NCBI GenBank assembly: GCA_964398915.1
Contig: CAYNOR010000046.1
Coordinates: 1-5,692 of the forward strand
Length of the DNA stretch: 5,692 bases
Source: Tichowtungia sp964398915
GTDB lineage: Bacteria; Verrucomicrobiota; Kiritimatiellia; Kiritimatiellales; Tichowtungiaceae
Direction of reading: 5' to 3'
Shown here: positions 2,992-5,692 of the stretch, in pieces
Layout: each line of letters starts with the position of its first letter
Numbering within the stretch: the stretch's first letter is position 1
Translations under genes and position numbers: made by a program
Notes under the pieces: model-generated
What the model was told of the DNA's origin: nothing
Seen by the model: only the letters and a program-made list of their open reading frames with translations
Databases searched by the model: none

Positions 2992-5692
2992 ACAATGCCC
3001 TGATTGGGGCCCGTTCAATGGAACATGCTGCCAAAACCGTTTTTATATTCTGCTCGCGGTCATAACCCTGTTGATGGCCCCGTCCGCAGTGTCTGCAACC
3101 GTGTATTATGTTTCTCCGGCTGGCAGTGACTTATGGTCTGGCACACAAGCCGACCCGGGCAGCGGGGACGGTCCCTTTGCCACCATAACCAAGGCGGCAT
3201 CGGTTCTGCAGGCCGGCGATACGCTTTATCTTCGAAACGGCACTTACCGTGAAACTTTGGATCTCGCGGTGTCCGGTCAGCCGGACTTGCCGATTACCAT
3301 TCGGAACTACCCGGGAGAATCCCCGACGCTTACGGGTGCGGATGTTATCACCGGATGGAGTCTCGAAAGCGGAAACGTTTACAATGCACCGATGAACTGG
3401 GATCTGAGCGCAGAGAACCAAATCTTCGTGAATGGAATCATGGCGGAGGAGGCGCGCTGGCCAAATAACACCGGCTCCCAGTTTTCTCCCATCAGAGCTT
3501 TGGCGGATTCCGGCACTACCAATACACTGATTGACGCCGAGTTGCCGGGGGTGGATGACCAGTGGGCAGGAGCCAGATTATGGTGTGCGGGGAATCAAGG
3601 CTGGGTTTGCTGGGATGCTCCGGTGACCGGATACAACGCAACCGAAAAGACCCTGACGTTCAATCCTCAAACCGCTGATGCCCGCAACTACCCGCCAAAA
3701 ACCGACAGTCCGTATGTTCTGATGGGAGTGCGTTCGGCTCTCGATCAAGCCGGGGAGTGGTGGTACGACAGCGAAGCCGGGCGCCTCCTGCTATGGGCTC
3801 CTGGGAGTGACAACCCGGACGGCCTGGTGGTGGAAGCCCGCAAGAGAAACCGGGTGATTGATCTTTCGGGCTGCTCCTACGTGCAACTCATCGGTTTATC
3901 CTTTTACTGCGGCGGCATTGTGATGGACAGCAACTCCAGCAATATCTCACTGCGGAATCTCAACGGCAGGTATCTGGGTCACTCCTATCAAACCGATTTG
4001 GGCGATGTGACATCGGTTCTGGTGCGGGGAACCAATGTGGAAGTGAGTGGATGCGAATTCTCTTACTCAAGCGGGAGCGTCTTGAGCGTCGACGGAACAA
4101 ATCACAGAATTTACAACAACCATCTGCATCACGGCAATTACACCGGCCTGTGGGGGGGGTGCGTGCGATTGCGGGGCCGGGGTCATTGGGTTTGTTGGAA
4201 TACAATGAGCGACTCCGGCCGGGATGTGGTTCGGGTGGACCGCCTTGTAGAATCAATCTTCGAGCATAATGATCTCTCCCGTGCGGGGTGGCTCACCCAC
4301 GATTTGGCCATGACTTATGGCCACACTACCGATTTTGCCGGCACGGAGTTCCGCTACAATGTGGTGCATGACAACCTCGACAGCAAGCCGGCATCGGGAT
4401 TAGGAATCTACTTTGACCACGCGACGATGAATGTCAGCGTACACCACAATATATTCTTCAATATAGGCGGTGATCCCGTGCGGATCAATAATCCTGCTTA
4501 TTTCAACCTGGTGTTCAACAATACGGCTTACAATTGCGGCAGCACCACCACATTCGACCATAGCGACCGCAACGACATGTTTCGTGTCCGATATTATAAT
4601 AACCTGTTCAACAAGGATTTCAGCAGTCTGATTTCAAACATCCCCGATTTTGAACTTTCCAACAACATGATTTCCAGCGATCCCGGATTTACCGATCCTT
4701 CGAGTTTGAATTTTACATTGCTACCAGATTCACCGGCCATCGGGTCGGCCTTGCTGATTCCGGGCATAAATGATGACTACGAGGGTGGCGGCCCGGATAT
4801 CGGGGCTTATGAATACGGGCAGCCTGCATGGACTGCCGGGCACAACTTCAGTTTGCCTCCTTCGATTGGCGCAACACCTCTCCGAACGAATATAGGCTGG
4901 TTCAATGCCGTGGGGAATGGCGGCTTCGAGAGGGACACTCTGGAGAATTGGACGCAGACCGGAGCGGGGAACGCATCGCTGCGGGTAGGCGGCGGATGGG
5001 ACCTTGACCTTCCGCTAAGCACCATGCAGAAGCGGCTTCGATTGGGGCCGGTTGCTTCCGGCATTGAACAGCAGGTGGTTCTGCGAGCTGGGGCGGCACA
5101 TGAATTATCCGCATGGGTGCTGGTTTTAGATCCGTCCGACAGTATGACGTTGGGTATCCGGCTGGGTTCTGGTCAGGAGATCAGTGTTTCCAGCAGTGCC
5201 ACTGTTTGGACACGCCTGATCATCCCCTTTCAGGCATCCTCTTCCGACACGTCTGCAACGGTGTTTCTCCGCAAGATAGGTGACACGGATAATGCCTTCT
5301 GTGAAAACGCGGGAATCCCCTTGCCACCCGAAGGGGATGTTTTCCTGAAAGACCCCGGAACATGGTTCGGCACACAGGACAATAATCTCTCCAAGCTGGA
5401 GAACTGGGGTGGAGGCTCCATTCCGGCAAGTCATGGCATTACTGCAGCCACCCGCAAGGACGCGGTATGGGATAACCGTCAACCGGGAAACCTCTCCGTG
5501 AATCTGGACGGTGGATTCGGAGGATACTACGGAGCGGGGATTGTGATGACGGGCAACCAGGCCGGTTCGCTGACAATCACCAATCCGGCTGAAACCGCAC
5601 AGCCCCTGCGGATCGTTAACAGCACAAGCGGCACTGTCGGCGGCATCCAGCTCGCCAGCGGCGCGGGGGCTCTCACCATCGGCGCGGCAGGA
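2948..5692 (+). CDS. Secreted multidomain parallel beta-helix protein, 3' end outside window
   Basis: The frame is open for 915 codons and leaves the window without a stop, so the C-terminus is missing. Residues 1-31 form a long, His/Arg/Cys-rich n-region; the hydrophobic core at 32-50 ends AVSA before TVYYVSPAGSD, a signal peptide. Residues 51-625 look like a right-handed parallel beta-helix enzyme: YYVSPAGSD (53-61), PFATITKA, QAGDTLYLRNGTYRE, then IFVNG...ARWPN (159-173), Asn- and His-rich coils such as RIYNNHLHHG, RYNVVHDN, VSVHHNIFFN and LVFNNTAYN, closing with DPGF (578-581), SPAIGSA and DIGAYEYG. The ARWPN segment recalls GH141-type proteins, but other beta-helix hydrolase or lyase families remain possible. 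Residues 656-795 (GNGGFE, ENWTQTG, IEQQVVLRAG, HELSAWV, ATVFLRKIGD) resemble a CBM4/9-like galactose-binding beta-sandwich. Residues 798-915 (TWFGTQ, LENWGGGSIP, AVWDN, LSVNLDGG, LASGAGALTIG) look like the start of an autotransporter-associated beta-strand repeat region. It faces the sulfatase operon, suggesting shared control and a shared substrate. Exact enzyme activity is unknown. Confidence 0.88.
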   Translation, partial: MKQQHPHRPHRRGHKQCPDWGPFNGTCCQNRFYILLAVITLLMAPSAVSATVYYVSPAGSDLWSGTQADPGSGDGPFATITKAASVLQAGDTLYLRNGTYRETLDLAVSGQPDLPITIRNYPGESPTLTGADVITGWSLESGNVYNAPMNWDLSAENQIFVNGIMAEEARWPNNTGSQFSPIRALADSGTTNTLIDAELPGVDDQWAGARLWCAGNQGWVCWDAPVTGYNATEKTLTFNPQTADARNYPPKTDSPYVLMGVRSALDQAGEWWYDSEAGRLLLWAPGSDNPDGLVVEARKRNRVIDLSGCSYVQLIGLSFYCGGIVMDSNSSNISLRNLNGRYLGHSYQTDLGDVTSVLVRGTNVEVSGCEFSYSSGSVLSVDGTNHRIYNNHLHHGNYTGLWGGCVRLRGRGHWVCWNTMSDSGRDVVRVDRLVESIFEHNDLSRAGWLTHDLAMTYGHTTDFAGTEFRYNVVHDNLDSKPASGLGIYFDHATMNVSVHHNIFFNIGGDPVRINNPAYFNLVFNNTAYNCGSTTTFDHSDRNDMFRVRYYNNLFNKDFSSLISNIPDFELSNNMISSDPGFTDPSSLNFTLLPDSPAIGSALLIPGINDDYEGGGPDIGAYEYGQPAWTAGHNFSLPPSIGATPLRTNIGWFNAVGNGGFERDTLENWTQTGAGNASLRVGGGWDLDLPLSTMQKRLRLGPVASGIEQQVVLRAGAAHELSAWVLVLDPSDSMTLGIRLGSGQEISVSSSATVWTRLIIPFQASSSDTSATVFLRKIGDTDNAFCENAGIPLPPEGDVFLKDPGTWFGTQDNNLSKLENWGGGSIPASHGITAATRKDAVWDNRQPGNLSVNLDGGFGGYYGAGIVMTGNQAGSLTITNPAETAQPLRIVNSTSGTVGGIQLASGAGALTIGAAG

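Noticed and set aside
3131..3421. Minus-strand ORF inside the beta-helix gene
   Set aside because: The plus frame is continuous here with clear beta-helix N-terminal motifs, so the antisense frame has no support.
4807..5482. Several minus-strand ORFs opposite the CBM-like region
   Set aside because: No domain or start context, and the plus-strand frame is uninterrupted through the whole region.

Overview
The window reads as part of a carbohydrate-degradation locus from a bacterium of the Planctomycetota-Verrucomicrobiota-Chlamydiota group. The gene content fits Kiritimatiellota, Lentisphaerota or Verrucomicrobiota best. That placement is inferred from a secreted Cys-type sulfatase, a giant multidomain parallel beta-helix protein with the closing motifs usual in these phyla, and moderately high GC. 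No rRNA or housekeeping marker is present to confirm it.

Layout. Positions 1-168 are non-coding: two 15-bp direct repeats, a degenerate CACTCCCA octamer array with a C10 run (G-rich on the minus strand), and a GC-rich bulged hairpin just past the end of the first gene. Positions 169-2738 carry two minus-strand genes transcribed as sulfatase, then a GH114/TM1410-type TIM-barrel protein. They overlap by four bases (GTGA) and almost certainly form one operon. A TTGACA-N18-TACAGT promoter candidate lies upstream of the sulfatase. Positions 2739-2947 are the divergent intergenic region, with a repeated ATGCTAACA motif and a possible small leader ORF that runs into the next gene. From 2948 to the end, a plus-strand gene stays open for 915 codons and leaves the window without a stop. 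It encodes signal peptide, right-handed beta-helix, carbohydrate-binding-like beta-sandwich, and the start of a beta-strand-repeat region.

Working together (inference): all three proteins carry export signals. The beta-helix protein would bind and cut, or display, a polysaccharide at the cell surface, the sulfatase would remove sulfate esters, and the GH114-like enzyme would hydrolyse a glycosidic bond. This points to a sulfated glycan as target. The beta-helix protein has a segment that resembles GH141-type proteins, so sulfated fucan is one possibility, unproven.

The most unusual points are the GH114-like start region, where an excellent ribosome-binding site precedes ATA instead of ATG in a leader that closely resembles that of the upstream sulfatase; the repeat/G-quadruplex block at the left edge; and the architecture of the large open gene. 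I see no CRISPR, tRNA, rRNA, transposase or defence genes. The window looks like an interesting polysaccharide locus rather than a clearly new type of system.
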